From positions 1 to 33,334 of the forward strand of contig DATJRE010000453.1 of assembly GCA_035505095.1 (NCBI GenBank): 33,334 nt of DNA. The letters are read 5' to 3'. The stretch is from JOPF133 sp035505095 (GTDB lineage: Bacteria > Acidobacteriota > Terriglobia > Bryobacterales > Bryobacteraceae). Shown here piece by piece: positions 1 through 8,498 of this stretch. The position numbers and the translations under genes were made by a program. The stretch's first letter is position 1. Every line of letters begins with the position of its first letter. A model generated the notes under the pieces. That model saw only the letters and a list, made by a program, of their open reading frames with translations. It did no database searches and was not told the DNA's origin.

Positions 1-402
1 TTCCATGAGCTTCATTTTTTCCTTGACCAGGGCAAGGAAATCGAAGGCGTCCAGCTCGGGAAGGTTGCGGGCCTTGCGAACGGTGTTTAGCGCGGCCTTC
101 AGGAAGTACATGTTGCTGACCCCGGGGATTTCGACGGGGTACTGGAAGGCCAGGAATATGCCCTTTTGGGCGCGCAGCTCGGGAGCCAGCGCAAGCAGGT
201 CTTCGCCTTCATAGAAGACCTGGCCGGCGGTGACGGTGTACAGCTCGCGGCCGGCGAGGACTTGGGCAAGAGTGCTTTTGCCGGAGCCGTTGGGGCCCAT
301 GATGGCGTGGACTTCACCGGGGTGGATGGAGAGCGAAACACCTTTCAGGATTTCGCGGCCGGCGACGGTGGCGTGGAGATTTTGGATTTCGAGTAGTGGC
401 AT
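1..402 (-). CDS. sufC: SufC, Fe-S assembly ATPase (partial, runs off the left edge)
   Basis: ABC-type ATPase of the SUF iron-sulfur assembly machinery, which energises the SufB(D) scaffold in the cytoplasm. The 134 visible codons begin MPLLEIQNLH. A Walker A motif GPNGSGKST lies at residues 36-44 and a Q-loop region AFQYPVEIPG around residues 95-104, as expected of SufC. The signature, Walker B and H-loop regions lie beyond the window. The start ATG at 402 follows the sufB stop by 9 nt on the same strand, so the two genes are co-transcribed. The sequence just before the start has no good Shine-Dalgarno match, so translation may be coupled to sufB. The family assignment is very firm; the gene is cut only by the window edge. 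Confidence 0.95.
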   Translation of the reverse strand, partial: MPLLEIQNLHATVAGREILKGVSLSIHPGEVHAIMGPNGSGKSTLAQVLAGRELYTVTAGQVFYEGEDLLALAPELRAQKGIFLAFQYPVEIPGVSNMYFLKAALNTVRKARNLPELDAFDFLALVKEKMKLME

Positions 403-411
403 GGAAATGGG

Positions 412-1860
412 TTAGCCGACGCTTCCTTCCAGGCTGACGCCCAGGAGCTTTTGGGCTTCCACGGCGAATTCCATGGGGAGTTCGCGGAAGACTTCCTTGC
501 AGAAGCCGTGGACGATCATCGAGACGGCATCTTCGGTGGAGATGCCGCGCTGGCGGCAGTAGAAGATCTGGTCTTCCCCGATTTTGGAGGTACTGGCCTC
601 GTGCTCCACCTGCGAGGAGGTGTTTTTGACTTCCAGGTAGGGGAAGGTGTGGGCGCCGCACTGGTCGCCGAGGAGCATGGAATCGCACTGGGAATAATTT
701 CGGGCGCCGTGGGCGGATTTTAATATTTTTACGCCGCCGCGGTATGTATTTTGGCCGTGACCTGCCGATATACCCTTAGAGACGATCGTGGAAGTCGTGT
801 TCTTCCCGATGTGGATCATCTTGGTCCCGGTGTCGGCCTGCTGCCAGTTGTTGGTGAGGGCCACGGAGTAGAATTCGCCGACCGAGTTGTCGCCGATCAA
901 GAGGCAGCTTGGGTATTTCCAGGTGATGGCGGAACCGGTTTCGACCTGGGTCCAGGAGATTTTGGAGTTGACGCCGCGGCAGGCGCCGCGCTTGGTGACG
1001 AAGTTGTAAATTCCGCCTTTGCCGTCCTTGTCGCCGGGGTACCAGTTCTGGACGGTGGAGTATTTGACCTGGGCGTTGTCGAGGGCTACCAGCTCAACCA
1101 CCGCGGCGTGGAGCTGGTTGGTGTCGCGCATGGGGGCCGTGCAGCCTTCCAGGTAGCTGACGTAAGCGCCTTCATCGGCGATGATGAGGGTGCGCTCGAA
1201 CTGGCCGGTGTCCTTGGCGTTGATCCGGAAGTAGGTGGACAGCTCCATGGGGCAGCGAACGCCCTTGGGGACGTAGCAGAAGGAGCCATCGCTGAAAACG
1301 GCAGAGTTCAGGGCGGCGAAGAAATTGTCGGACGAAGGTACCACGGAGCCAAGGTAGCGGCGGACCAGGTCGGGGTGTTCCTGGACGGCTTCGGAGAAAG
1401 AGCCGAAGATGACGCCGAGATCCTTGAGCTTTTCCTTGAAGGTGGTGGCAACGGAGACCGAATCGAACACCGCGTCGACCGCGACGCCGGCGAGGATCTC
1501 CCGCTCCCTCAACGGGATACCGAGCTTATCGTAGGTTTTGAGCAGTTCGGGATCGACTTCGTCGAGCGACTTGGGGCGGTTGCCTTGGCTCTTGGGAGCG
1601 GCGTAATAAATAATGTTCTGGTAGTCGATAGGAGGGTAATGGACGTTGGCCCAGGTTGGTTCGCGCATGGTCAGCCAGTGGCGGTAGGCTTTGAGGCGCC
1701 AGTCGAGCAGCCAGTCGGGCTCGTGCTTTTTGGCGGAAATGAGCCGGATGACGTCCTCGCTAAGACCGCGGGGAATGGAATCCGCCTCGATATCGGTGAC
1801 GAATCCCCACTTATACTCCTGACTCGCGAAAGTTTCGATGGTGTTGGTCGAATCGCTCAC
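412..1860 (-). CDS. sufB: SufB, Fe-S cluster assembly scaffold protein
   Basis: Core scaffold of the SUF system, on which Fe-S clusters are built with sulfur from SufS/SufE and ATP hydrolysis by SufC; cytoplasmic. The product is about 482 aa, the usual SufB length. It carries family landmarks such as the VQNWYPGDKDGKGGIYNF stretch, RGACRGVNSKISWTQVETGS, the Cys-containing SQCDSMLLG segment and the HEASTSKIGEDQIFYCRQRG segment that holds the conserved His-Glu near the C-terminus. Start choice: a GTG at 1869 sits only 1 nt after the AGGAG at 1871-1875, too close to be used. The in-frame GTG at 1860 has 10 nt spacing and is preferred; the longer form adds only three residues. sufC follows after 9 nt. 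A sigma70-like promoter lies just upstream. Confidence 0.95.
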   Translation of the reverse strand: MSDSTNTIETFASQEYKWGFVTDIEADSIPRGLSEDVIRLISAKKHEPDWLLDWRLKAYRHWLTMREPTWANVHYPPIDYQNIIYYAAPKSQGNRPKSLDEVDPELLKTYDKLGIPLREREILAGVAVDAVFDSVSVATTFKEKLKDLGVIFGSFSEAVQEHPDLVRRYLGSVVPSSDNFFAALNSAVFSDGSFCYVPKGVRCPMELSTYFRINAKDTGQFERTLIIADEGAYVSYLEGCTAPMRDTNQLHAAVVELVALDNAQVKYSTVQNWYPGDKDGKGGIYNFVTKRGACRGVNSKISWTQVETGSAITWKYPSCLLIGDNSVGEFYSVALTNNWQQADTGTKMIHIGKNTTSTIVSKGISAGHGQNTYRGGVKILKSAHGARNYSQCDSMLLGDQCGAHTFPYLEVKNTSSQVEHEASTSKIGEDQIFYCRQRGISTEDAVSMIVHGFCKEVFRELPMEFAVEAQKLLGVSLEGSVG

Positions 1861-2183
1861 CAGTGACACACTCCTAAAGATTGGACTACCATCAATTTAG
1901 CCAATCCATACTTTTTAGTCAAGATTACCCGTCTAATGGATGCGGACGGGGTGCGGATGGGTGCAGAAAGGGGTTAAATTGCAGCGCCGGAGGGAGATCA
2001 GGCTTTGTTTTCGGGCAGCGCGGATTGCAGGGCGGCGGAGTTTGGTGCGATTGCTTGCGTTGCTGCGCCATTTTCGTGATCGGATTCGGCCGAGGAATTG
2101 TGCGGCATTCCCGTCCCCTGCGGCTTCCATTCCCCCAGCCATCGTCGGCCGAAGCCCGGATCGCCGGCGACGCTGACTGGTGC
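1861..2183. other. sufB / DUF1501 intergenic region
   Basis: This 323 bp stretch lies between the DUF1501 stop and the sufB start, both on the minus strand. The 60 bp nearest sufB hold the Shine-Dalgarno, promoter and inverted repeat. The remainder (about 1940-2183) has only overlapping chance reading frames and no convincing terminator for the DUF1501 gene. A perfect 10 bp palindrome TCGCCGGCGA at 2161-2170 has no loop and no T-tract. Confidence 0.5.
1894..1922 (-). promoter_or_regulatory. sigma70-type promoter of sufBC
   Basis: On the minus strand a -35 TTGACT (1917-1922) and a -10 TAAATT (1894-1899) are separated by exactly 17 nt, about 35 nt upstream of the sufB start. An inverted repeat, CCAATC (1901-1906) and GATTGG (1879-1884) on the plus strand, brackets the -10 and the likely transcription start. 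It is placed where a repressor such as an Rrf2-family Fe-S sensor could bind, but no regulator gene is visible and that part is inference. Confidence 0.65.
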
Positions 2184-3617
2184 TTACGCCAGCAGTTTCG
2201 GCACCACATTCCCGGCCACATCCGTCAGCCGGAAGTCGCGGCCCATGTGGCGATACGTCAGCCGGGTGTGCTCCAGCCCCAGGCAATGCAGGATAGTGGC
2301 CTGCAAGTCATGCACGTGGATCTTATCCTCCACGATGTTCATGCACAAGTCATCGGTCTTACCCACTACCTGCCCGCCTTTGATGCCGCCGCCGGCCATG
2401 AAGAGGCTATACGCCAGCGGATGATGGTCGCGGCCGGCGTTGTGGATGTCGCGCGGATCGCGGATCTCCACCATGGGGGTGCGCCCGAATTCGCCCGCCC
2501 ACACCACCAGGGTGCTGTCCAGCAGGCCCCGCTGCTTCAGGTCGCGGATCAGCGCGGCAGTGGGCTGGTCGGCGGTAGCGCAGTGCTTCTTCAGCTTGCG
2601 GTCCAGGTCCGTGTGATCGTCCCAACTGGCGTGGGTCAGCATCACAAATCGCACCCCGCGTTCCACCATGCGCCGCGCCAGCAGGCAGTTGGAGCCGAAC
2701 TGCTGGGTATCCGGCTGGTGGACTCCATACATTTCCAAGGTCTCGGGCGACTCCTTGGAAAAGTCGAGCAGCTCCGGTGCGGCGGCTTGCATCCGAAACG
2801 CCAGTTCGTAGGAGGAAATGCGCGAGGCGATCTCCATGTCGCCGGTTTCGGCGTAGTGCTCTTCGTTCAAATCCTTAAGCGCGTCCAGCCCGGCGCGCTG
2901 CATGTCCCTCGTCAGGCCCGGCGGGTTCGAGAGGTACAGCACCGGGTCGCCCGAACTGCGGAAGACCACGCCCTGGTAGGTGGATGGCAGAAAACCGCTG
3001 GACCAGTTGGAGGTGCCGCCGCTGGTGCCCACGCCCGACGCCAGCACCACGAACCCCGGCAGATCCTGCGATTCGCTCCCCAGACCGTACAGCACCCACG
3101 CGCCCATCGTGGGGCGCCCTACCTGGATGCTGCCGCCGAAGAGCAGCAACTGTCCGGGATGGTGGTTGAATGCGTCGGTGTACATGGACCGCACCAGGCA
3201 CAGATCGTCGGCACAGGAGCCGATGTGCGGGAGGTAATCGGAAAACTCGATGCCGCTTTCGCCGTACGGCTTGAAGGTGCGCGGGCTGGCCAGCACGGCC
3301 GCGTTGGGCTTGGTGAAGGCCAGGCGCAGGTTCTTGGTCATGGAAGGCGGCAGCGGTTTGCCGCTCCATTTTTCGAGCTCCGGCTTGGGGTCGAACAGGT
3401 CAAGCTGGCTGGGGCCTCCTTCCATGAACATGAAAATCACGTTCTTGGCTTTGGCTGGGAACTGCGGCTTTTTGGGCGCCAGCGGATTGACCGACGGAAC
3501 GGCGCCGCGGCCCTCGCGCTCCATCAATTGCGCCAGCGCCATGATGCCCACACCGCCGGCGCACTCCTGAAAGAAACTGCGGCGCGTCTGGATTTTGCGA
3601 AACTCTTCGCGGTCCAT
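2184..3617 (-). CDS. Tat-exported DUF1501 domain protein
   Basis: 477 aa DUF1501 protein, a family with a distant resemblance to sulfatases/alkaline-phosphatase-fold enzymes and abundant in Planctomycetes and Acidobacteria; the reaction is not established. The N-terminus has a twin-arginine motif TRRSFFQ (residues 11-17) and a short hydrophobic stretch, so export by Tat is likely. DUF1501 covers about residue 58 to the end, with family stretches NVIFMFMEGGPSQLDLFDPK, HASWDDHTDLD, VVWAGEFGRTP and GRDHHP. The start ATG at 3617 lies 3 nt after the stop of the upstream DUF1553 gene, with GAGGGA of that gene's last codons as ribosome binding site, so the two are translationally coupled. The pair is a common two-gene unit and presumably acts on the same extracytoplasmic substrate. 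Confidence 0.93.
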   Translation of the reverse strand: MDREEFRKIQTRRSFFQECAGGVGIMALAQLMEREGRGAVPSVNPLAPKKPQFPAKAKNVIFMFMEGGPSQLDLFDPKPELEKWSGKPLPPSMTKNLRLAFTKPNAAVLASPRTFKPYGESGIEFSDYLPHIGSCADDLCLVRSMYTDAFNHHPGQLLLFGGSIQVGRPTMGAWVLYGLGSESQDLPGFVVLASGVGTSGGTSNWSSGFLPSTYQGVVFRSSGDPVLYLSNPPGLTRDMQRAGLDALKDLNEEHYAETGDMEIASRISSYELAFRMQAAAPELLDFSKESPETLEMYGVHQPDTQQFGSNCLLARRMVERGVRFVMLTHASWDDHTDLDRKLKKHCATADQPTAALIRDLKQRGLLDSTLVVWAGEFGRTPMVEIRDPRDIHNAGRDHHPLAYSLFMAGGGIKGGQVVGKTDDLCMNIVEDKIHVHDLQATILHCLGLEHTRLTYRHMGRDFRLTDVAGNVVPKLLA

Positions 3618-3620
3618 ACT

Positions 3621-6248
3621 TCATTCCCTCGTGATGAATTCGTCCAGGTTCAGCAGCACGCGGCTCAGTTCCACCCACGCGGCGGCGTCCAGTTGCGGAA
3701 CGCCCTCCAGACGATTGGGGAACATGTCGGCCACGGTCTGCGGATGGTCGCGCAGGCTCTTCATGGTTTCATCGAAGAACGTGCCCAACCGTTCGGTTTC
3801 ACGCGCATTGGGGGTGCGGCCCAGGGTCACCTCAAACGCGTAATTCAAGCGGTCGCGGAAGCCGGTAGAACCCGCTTCCGGCCCGCCGGGCGAACCGGGA
3901 ACGCCGCCCGGCCCTTCGCGCAAAACGCGCAACGCCAGCCCCTGCGCGGCTTCGAGAAACACCGGATCGTTGAGCAGGTTCAGCGCCTGCAGCGGCGTAT
4001 TGGTGCGCTCGCGACGCGTGCACGACAGGTTGGAATTAGGCGCATCGAAATTGGTGAGCTGCGGATACGGCGTGGTGCGCTGGAAGTGGATGTACAGGCC
4101 GCGCCGGTAGCGGTCGGCGCCGGTCGATTCCACCCACTTCACCGAGTTGGCGTAGGAAAGTTCGGCCACGCCTTTCGGTTGCGGCGGCTTCACGCTGCGC
4201 CCGCCAATGCGCAGGTCCAGCAGATCGGCCGCATAGAGCGCCTCATCGCGCACCAGCTCCGCGGGCAGGCGCAGGCGTTTCTGGCGCGCCACCAGGGTGT
4301 TGTCGGGGTCGCTCTGTTCCAGCTCCGGCCGCGCCTTCGACGATTGCCGGTACGCGGCGGAGGTCACAATCGTGCGCACCATCCGCTTCATGCTCCACGG
4401 GCTGGGGCCGCCCGCCCCTTCGAACTCCGTGGCCAGCCAGTCCAGCAGCTCGGGATGGCTGGGCCGGTCGCCCATGGTGCCGAAATCGTCCGAGGTGTTC
4501 ACGATGCCGCGCCCGAACAACTCCTGCCAGATGCGGTTTACAGCTACCCGCGCGGTCAGCGGATTCTCCGGCGACACCAGCCAGCGCGCCAGCGTCAGGC
4601 GGGTGACCGGCTCGCCTGCCGGAAAAGGCGGCAGCACGGCCAGCATGCCCGGGTGCACCTCGGCCCCGTGATCCCGCCAGTCGCCTTTGATGTGGATATA
4701 GGTTTTCGGCGGCGTATCGCTTTCCAACAGCACCGGCGCGTAGCTCAGGGGCGGAAGCGTGGCATTCAACTGGTTGAGCTTCTGGCGCACCTCGCTCAGC
4801 TTCAACTCCTCGCAATGCGCCTTCGGATAGAGATTGCCGCAGGAACTGAGGAAGTAATCGGTGAGCGCCGTCTGCTGCACTTCGCTGCGCTTCTCCGGCG
4901 CCATGAACAGGACCTTCTTACCGTTGTCGATGTTGTGGGTGAACTCGCCGTAGGCGAAGATCCAGTCGTCGTGCTCGGTGGGGTGCTGCTCCGCGTAGCG
5001 CAGCTTATTTTCCCAATCGGCCTCGTTCTCGGGGATCTTATACTCATCCAGCAATTCGCGCCGTTTGCGCTCGTAGGCCGGCCGGGCCTCCAGATAGGGA
5101 CCCAACTCTCCGGGCAGCGGCGCCGGAATATTGACCTCCTCCTGGGTATTGAAGAACGCCGTGAGCTGGTAGAACTCCTTCTGGCTGATGGGGTCGTACT
5201 TGTGATTGTGGCATTGCGCGCAACCCACCGTCAGCCCCAGCCACACGGTGCCCAGGGTGGCTGCGCGATCCAGCACCTGTTCGTCGCGGAACTGTTCAGG
5301 GTCGGTGCCCCCTTCGCGGTTTGTCAGGGTGTTGCGATTGAAGCCCGTGGCCACCAGCATGTCCGTGGTGCGGTTGGGCAGCAGGTCGCCGGCAAGCTGT
5401 TCGATGGTGAACTGGTCGTACGGCATGTCGCGATTGAGCGCTTCAATCACCCATTGCCGATAACGCCAGGCCCAGGGCCGCGAGCGGTCTTTCTCATAGC
5501 CATCGCTATCGGCGTAGCGCGCCAGGTCCAGCCAGTAGCGGCCCCATTTCTCGCCATAGTGCGGCGAAGCCAGCAGGCGGTCCACCAGCCGCTCGTAAGC
5601 GTCCGGGCGGTTATCGTCGAGGAACGCAGTGACTTCTTCGGGCGTCGGCGGCAGGCCGATGATGTCGAGACTGAGGCGGCGGATGAGGGTAGGCTTGGAG
5701 GCCTCGGGCGAGGGCGCAATGCCCTCACTTTCGAGTTTCGCCAGAATGAAGTTATCGATCGGGTTGCGCGGCCAGGCGTGATCGCTCACCGCCGGCGGAT
5801 CGGGTCGGCGGATCGGCTGCAGCGACCAAAGCGTCGATCCCGCTCCGCCCGCATTGGCTGTGGCCGCCGCCGGCTCCGCGGGCCAATCCACGCCCTGATC
5901 GATCCACGCGCGGAGCAATCCGATTTCCTTGGCGGTGAGCCGCGCACCGATCGGCGGCATCACCTTTTTTCCCGTCCCCGCCACCATGTGGATGAGAAGG
6001 CTCGCGGCGCTGTTTCCGGGCTGAATCACTTGCAGCGCGGATTGCTTTTGATCCAATCGCAAGCCGCTCATCTGCTGGCGCGATCCGTGGCAAACCTGGC
6101 AGCGCTCCACCAGCAGCGGCTGGATATCGCGGGCGAACTCGATCTTGGTTTTGGCCGCCGGCGGGAGCGCCGCGTTGTCGGCCGCCAACATCGGCACGGT
6201 GAAGAACAGCACGGCAGCGGCCGACCACGCCGCCTCCCTCATGAACAT
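3621..6248 (-). CDS. Cytochrome c / DUF1549 / DUF1553 (PSD1-type) exported protein
   Basis: Exported protein of about 875 aa with the Planctomycete-type cytochrome c architecture. A signal peptide (residues 1-23, cleavage near AxA/D) is followed by a haem-binding CQVCH at residues 50-54, then DUF1549 (about 130-340, with IDNFILAKLE and GEKWGRYWLDLARYADSDGYEKD) and DUF1553 (about 560-850, with ARVAVNRIWQELFGRGIV and NTPLQALNLLNDP). The function of the family is not defined; a role in extracytoplasmic degradation of polymers with electron transfer has been proposed. Start: the open frame extends to 6356, and an ATG at 6257 overlaps a perfect TATAAT, so the ATG at 6248, 7 nt after that hexamer, is preferred; 6242 is also possible. 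It is followed directly by the DUF1501 gene. Confidence 0.9.
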   Translation of the reverse strand: MFMREAAWSAAAVLFFTVPMLAADNAALPPAAKTKIEFARDIQPLLVERCQVCHGSRQQMSGLRLDQKQSALQVIQPGNSAASLLIHMVAGTGKKVMPPIGARLTAKEIGLLRAWIDQGVDWPAEPAAATANAGGAGSTLWSLQPIRRPDPPAVSDHAWPRNPIDNFILAKLESEGIAPSPEASKPTLIRRLSLDIIGLPPTPEEVTAFLDDNRPDAYERLVDRLLASPHYGEKWGRYWLDLARYADSDGYEKDRSRPWAWRYRQWVIEALNRDMPYDQFTIEQLAGDLLPNRTTDMLVATGFNRNTLTNREGGTDPEQFRDEQVLDRAATLGTVWLGLTVGCAQCHNHKYDPISQKEFYQLTAFFNTQEEVNIPAPLPGELGPYLEARPAYERKRRELLDEYKIPENEADWENKLRYAEQHPTEHDDWIFAYGEFTHNIDNGKKVLFMAPEKRSEVQQTALTDYFLSSCGNLYPKAHCEELKLSEVRQKLNQLNATLPPLSYAPVLLESDTPPKTYIHIKGDWRDHGAEVHPGMLAVLPPFPAGEPVTRLTLARWLVSPENPLTARVAVNRIWQELFGRGIVNTSDDFGTMGDRPSHPELLDWLATEFEGAGGPSPWSMKRMVRTIVTSAAYRQSSKARPELEQSDPDNTLVARQKRLRLPAELVRDEALYAADLLDLRIGGRSVKPPQPKGVAELSYANSVKWVESTGADRYRRGLYIHFQRTTPYPQLTNFDAPNSNLSCTRRERTNTPLQALNLLNDPVFLEAAQGLALRVLREGPGGVPGSPGGPEAGSTGFRDRLNYAFEVTLGRTPNARETERLGTFFDETMKSLRDHPQTVADMFPNRLEGVPQLDAAAWVELSRVLLNLDEFITRE

Positions 6249-6255
6249 GGCATAC

Positions 6256-6261
6256 ATTATA
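6256..6261 (-). promoter_or_regulatory. -10 element, probable leaderless promoter of the DUF1553-DUF1501 operon
   Basis: A perfect TATAAT on the minus strand ends 7 nt before the ATG at 6248. Transcription would then start at or next to the A of the start codon. No recognisable -35 is seen, and no Shine-Dalgarno stands before 6248 or 6242. The more distal ATG at 6257 lies inside the hexamer and so cannot be the start of a transcript made here. Confidence 0.5.
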
Positions 6262-6600
6262 TGCCCGCCAGGCGCCGAGAGTGGCACGGAGATCGAGTCG
6301 CACCGGACTCCGAGACCGCTGTTTGCAAGGGATTTCGCTGGCCTGAAAGGCTGCATATACCACCTCGGGAATCCGGACCTGAAAACTCAGCGGACGGGCC
6401 GAATCTTCTTCGCCTACGATCACCGCAACCATCGCTCCACTATCGGGTCGGTGCAGGAGGGCGCGGGTGGGGCTGGCGGCGTAACTGCTCGCTTTTCTCG
6501 TCTCTCGTTTTGGCAGCCATGGCCGCCGCGACGCCTCAGTGACATGTCCCAACGCTGCCAGGACCACCGTCGATGTTTCGATCAAAGAGGTGGACTGTCC

Positions 6601-6798
6601 TTAGTCTGAGTCCTGGTCGCGCCCACCATTGGAATCAATCGCTTAGACAACCTCAAGGGCCTTCAGCAGCCGTCCTTCCTCTTCCGGGTTCAGCGTGCGG
6701 CCCGTGTCTTTGGGTTCCTCATTGCGTTTGACCCTCGGCCATAGTAGGAACCACTTCCGGCCCATGGACGGCGGCACGAGCGGAGAGGCAGATTGCCT
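6601..6798 (-). pseudogene. Probable remnant of a tyrosine recombinase (integrase)
   Basis: On the minus strand a short open stretch ends at a TAA at 6643-6645 and encodes PRVKRNEEPKDTGRTLNP followed by EEEGRLLKALEVV. This resembles the segment of phage-type integrases where the SAM-like N-domain meets the catalytic domain (pattern R-x-L-T/N-P-E-E-E-x-R-L-L). After the stop the same frame continues with AIDSNGGRDQDSD and a second stop at 6601-6603; similar NGGRD tails occur in translated integrase C-termini. No catalytic Arg/His/Tyr block is present. This would fit an integrase gene that lost its middle and decayed. The match is short and made from memory, so the call is tentative. Confidence 0.3.
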
Positions 6799-6800
6799 CT
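6784..6800 (-). terminator. Short hairpin downstream of the TonB-like gene
   Basis: A perfect 7 bp stem (AGAGGCA / TGCCTCT) with a 3 nt loop begins 27 nt after the stop of the minus-strand gene ending at 6828. No T-tract follows on that strand, so if it ends transcription it is not a classical intrinsic terminator. Confidence 0.3.
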
Positions 6801-6827
6801 ACATCAAATCGAATACCTGCTGGATCG

Positions 6828-8498
6828 CTACCTATCCGGATCGACGTGAAACTCGATCATAACGCTGCTCGGTACCGCGGTCTGTCCCCGGCGCGCAGGC
6901 TGAAAACGGCACTGCAGGGCTGCTTCCGTGGCGGCCCGCAGTAATAGCTCATGCAGCCCTTGACCGGGAATCGCTTCGGCTTGCGTCACCCGGCCAGCCG
7001 CGTTTATCTCCGCGTGTACCTTGACCGTGAGCGGCCGCTTCAGCAACCCTCGCAGTTCCGGCGGCATCTTGACTCCCTGCGGCGCGACGAGCATCGGCGA
7101 AACATAAACCACGTCCGGCGTAGTGGCTTCCTGGGCTTGCGGCTTAGTAGGGTCAGCCTCCCCGGCGGCCGCGGAAGCCCGCTGCGCCGCCGGGGGCGCG
7201 GCGGCGATTCGCAAACCCGCGGGCAGCACTGGTTTCAGCAGATCCCCTGGGAGCGAGCCGTTGGCCGATGCCATCGGCGCCATCGCTCCGACGGACGGCG
7301 CGGCCAACACTTCGACATGCGCATCGGTACGTACCTGCGGCGCCGGCAGAGGCGCAAAATCCCGGAATACAGCCGGCCCGCTGCCGGGTACAGCGATCCC
7401 CGATGGCGCGGAGGGCGCCGCGGGCAACGGCTGCGTTTTCACTTCGAATGCCACGCGCGGCTTTTCGTGGCCTGTGACCGGCTCATTCGGCGGCCGCCGC
7501 TTCAGCAGAACCAGCACCGACTCCTGTTCCGTGCTCTGGTCGTTTTTGAGCGTCGTCAGCCGTACCGAAATCTGGTCCGTCTCCGGAGAGTACAGCAGGC
7601 TGCCAAACCGCACCTGGTCGGCAGTCATCAGAATCCGCCGGCTGGCACTGCCGTCCACGATGTCCAGCAGGCCCGAAGTGGCCTCCGCGACCGCCGGGGA
7701 ATGCAGATCCCAGAGGATTTTCAAATCGTCGCCCTGCCGCTCCGCGCGCAGAGGACTGCCCGCCAGCAATCCGCTCCCCCCTCCCGCGCGCCGAATGGCC
7801 GGCTTCGCGGGAGGCCGGTAAATCAGCAGCGCCGCCGAGAAAGAAGCCGCCGCTGCCAGCACAATCACGCCCAGCATCCACACCAGCACCCATGGCCGGC
7901 CCGTCCGCCGCGACGGTTCCAGTTTCGCGCCTGCCGGCAGTGCCGCCAGCGAACCGGGCGCCGGAAGTCCCGCGGAGGACTCCGAAATCGCTCTCGCGTT
8001 CAGTTTGCTGAGGCGCTGCGCTTCCTCCTGGCCCAGCGCGATTGCATTCAGCGGAAACTGTAGCAGGGGAACATTCAAAAACGCCCCGTGCTCGGAGAAG
8101 AAGAAATTGGCCGCCGGACCGCCCGTCCGCCGTTCGATCAGCAGCACCACCGATCGTGGTTTTCCAAAGAGAGATACCGCCAGGCTCATTTCCTGCGGCG
8201 TAAGTTCGAGGGTCACGCCGTCGCGAATGCGGTAGCAACCCACTACCGTCCCGTGGGCCGCCGCCACGGCCTGGCCCATCTCCGGCAATCCCAAGCTCGT
8301 CACTGGCTGGCTGCTTTCGACGATCGTTCCCGCATTCGTCGTCTGGCCGTAGAGCAGTCCCTGCCATTCCCCCTGCTGGTTGCTGACGATGCGCTCCAGC
8401 GTCTCGATCAGCGAAATGTGGATCCTGACCGGGGTAGGACAACCGGGGAACGAACACCGGTACATAGGCGGCGCAATCGCTTGAAAGGGTGTCGCCAT
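6828..8498 (-). CDS. Single-pass membrane protein: MPN-like N-domain, beta domain and TonB-like C-terminus
   Basis: 556 aa. Residues 1-150 look like a degenerate JAB/MPN fold: RIHISLIETLERI and GEWQGLLYGQ near the start, then GCYRIRDGVTLELTPQEMSL, SVVLLIERR and NFFFSEHGAF. The JAMM metal ligands (the HxH of active members) are absent, so this part is probably not a protease. One membrane helix spans about residues 203-227. Outside lies a Fn3-like segment (about 250-330), a Pro/Ala-rich linker, and a C-terminal domain (about 465-556, VKVHAEINAAGRVTQAEAIPG) of the TonB_C type. The protein may couple a cytoplasmic ligand-binding or scaffold domain to a periplasmic partner; the role is unknown. 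No Shine-Dalgarno precedes the ATG at 8498; an ATG at 8465 is an alternative. An ExbB/ExbD pair is not nearby. Confidence 0.8.
   Translation of the reverse strand: MATPFQAIAPPMYRCSFPGCPTPVRIHISLIETLERIVSNQQGEWQGLLYGQTTNAGTIVESSQPVTSLGLPEMGQAVAAAHGTVVGCYRIRDGVTLELTPQEMSLAVSLFGKPRSVVLLIERRTGGPAANFFFSEHGAFLNVPLLQFPLNAIALGQEEAQRLSKLNARAISESSAGLPAPGSLAALPAGAKLEPSRRTGRPWVLVWMLGVIVLAAAASFSAALLIYRPPAKPAIRRAGGGSGLLAGSPLRAERQGDDLKILWDLHSPAVAEATSGLLDIVDGSASRRILMTADQVRFGSLLYSPETDQISVRLTTLKNDQSTEQESVLVLLKRRPPNEPVTGHEKPRVAFEVKTQPLPAAPSAPSGIAVPGSGPAVFRDFAPLPAPQVRTDAHVEVLAAPSVGAMAPMASANGSLPGDLLKPVLPAGLRIAAAPPAAQRASAAAGEADPTKPQAQEATTPDVVYVSPMLVAPQGVKMPPELRGLLKRPLTVKVHAEINAAGRVTQAEAIPGQGLHELLLRAATEAALQCRFQPARRGQTAVPSSVMIEFHVDPDR

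Larger units (their letters stand above)
6249..6827. other. Intergenic region with probable integrase scrap and a hairpin
   Basis: About 580 bp between two minus-strand genes. It holds the -10 element next to 6248, a probable decayed integrase fragment (6601-6798) and a short hairpin (6784-6800). The part between 6350 and 6600 has only chance reading frames with no recognisable product. Confidence 0.5.

Noticed and set aside
1881..6542. A 1553-codon plus-strand open frame antisense to the DUF1553-DUF1501 operon
   Set aside because: It is the mirror of two well-supported minus-strand genes in GC-rich DNA. Its product is rich in His, Arg, Gln and Ala, and no domain is recognisable.
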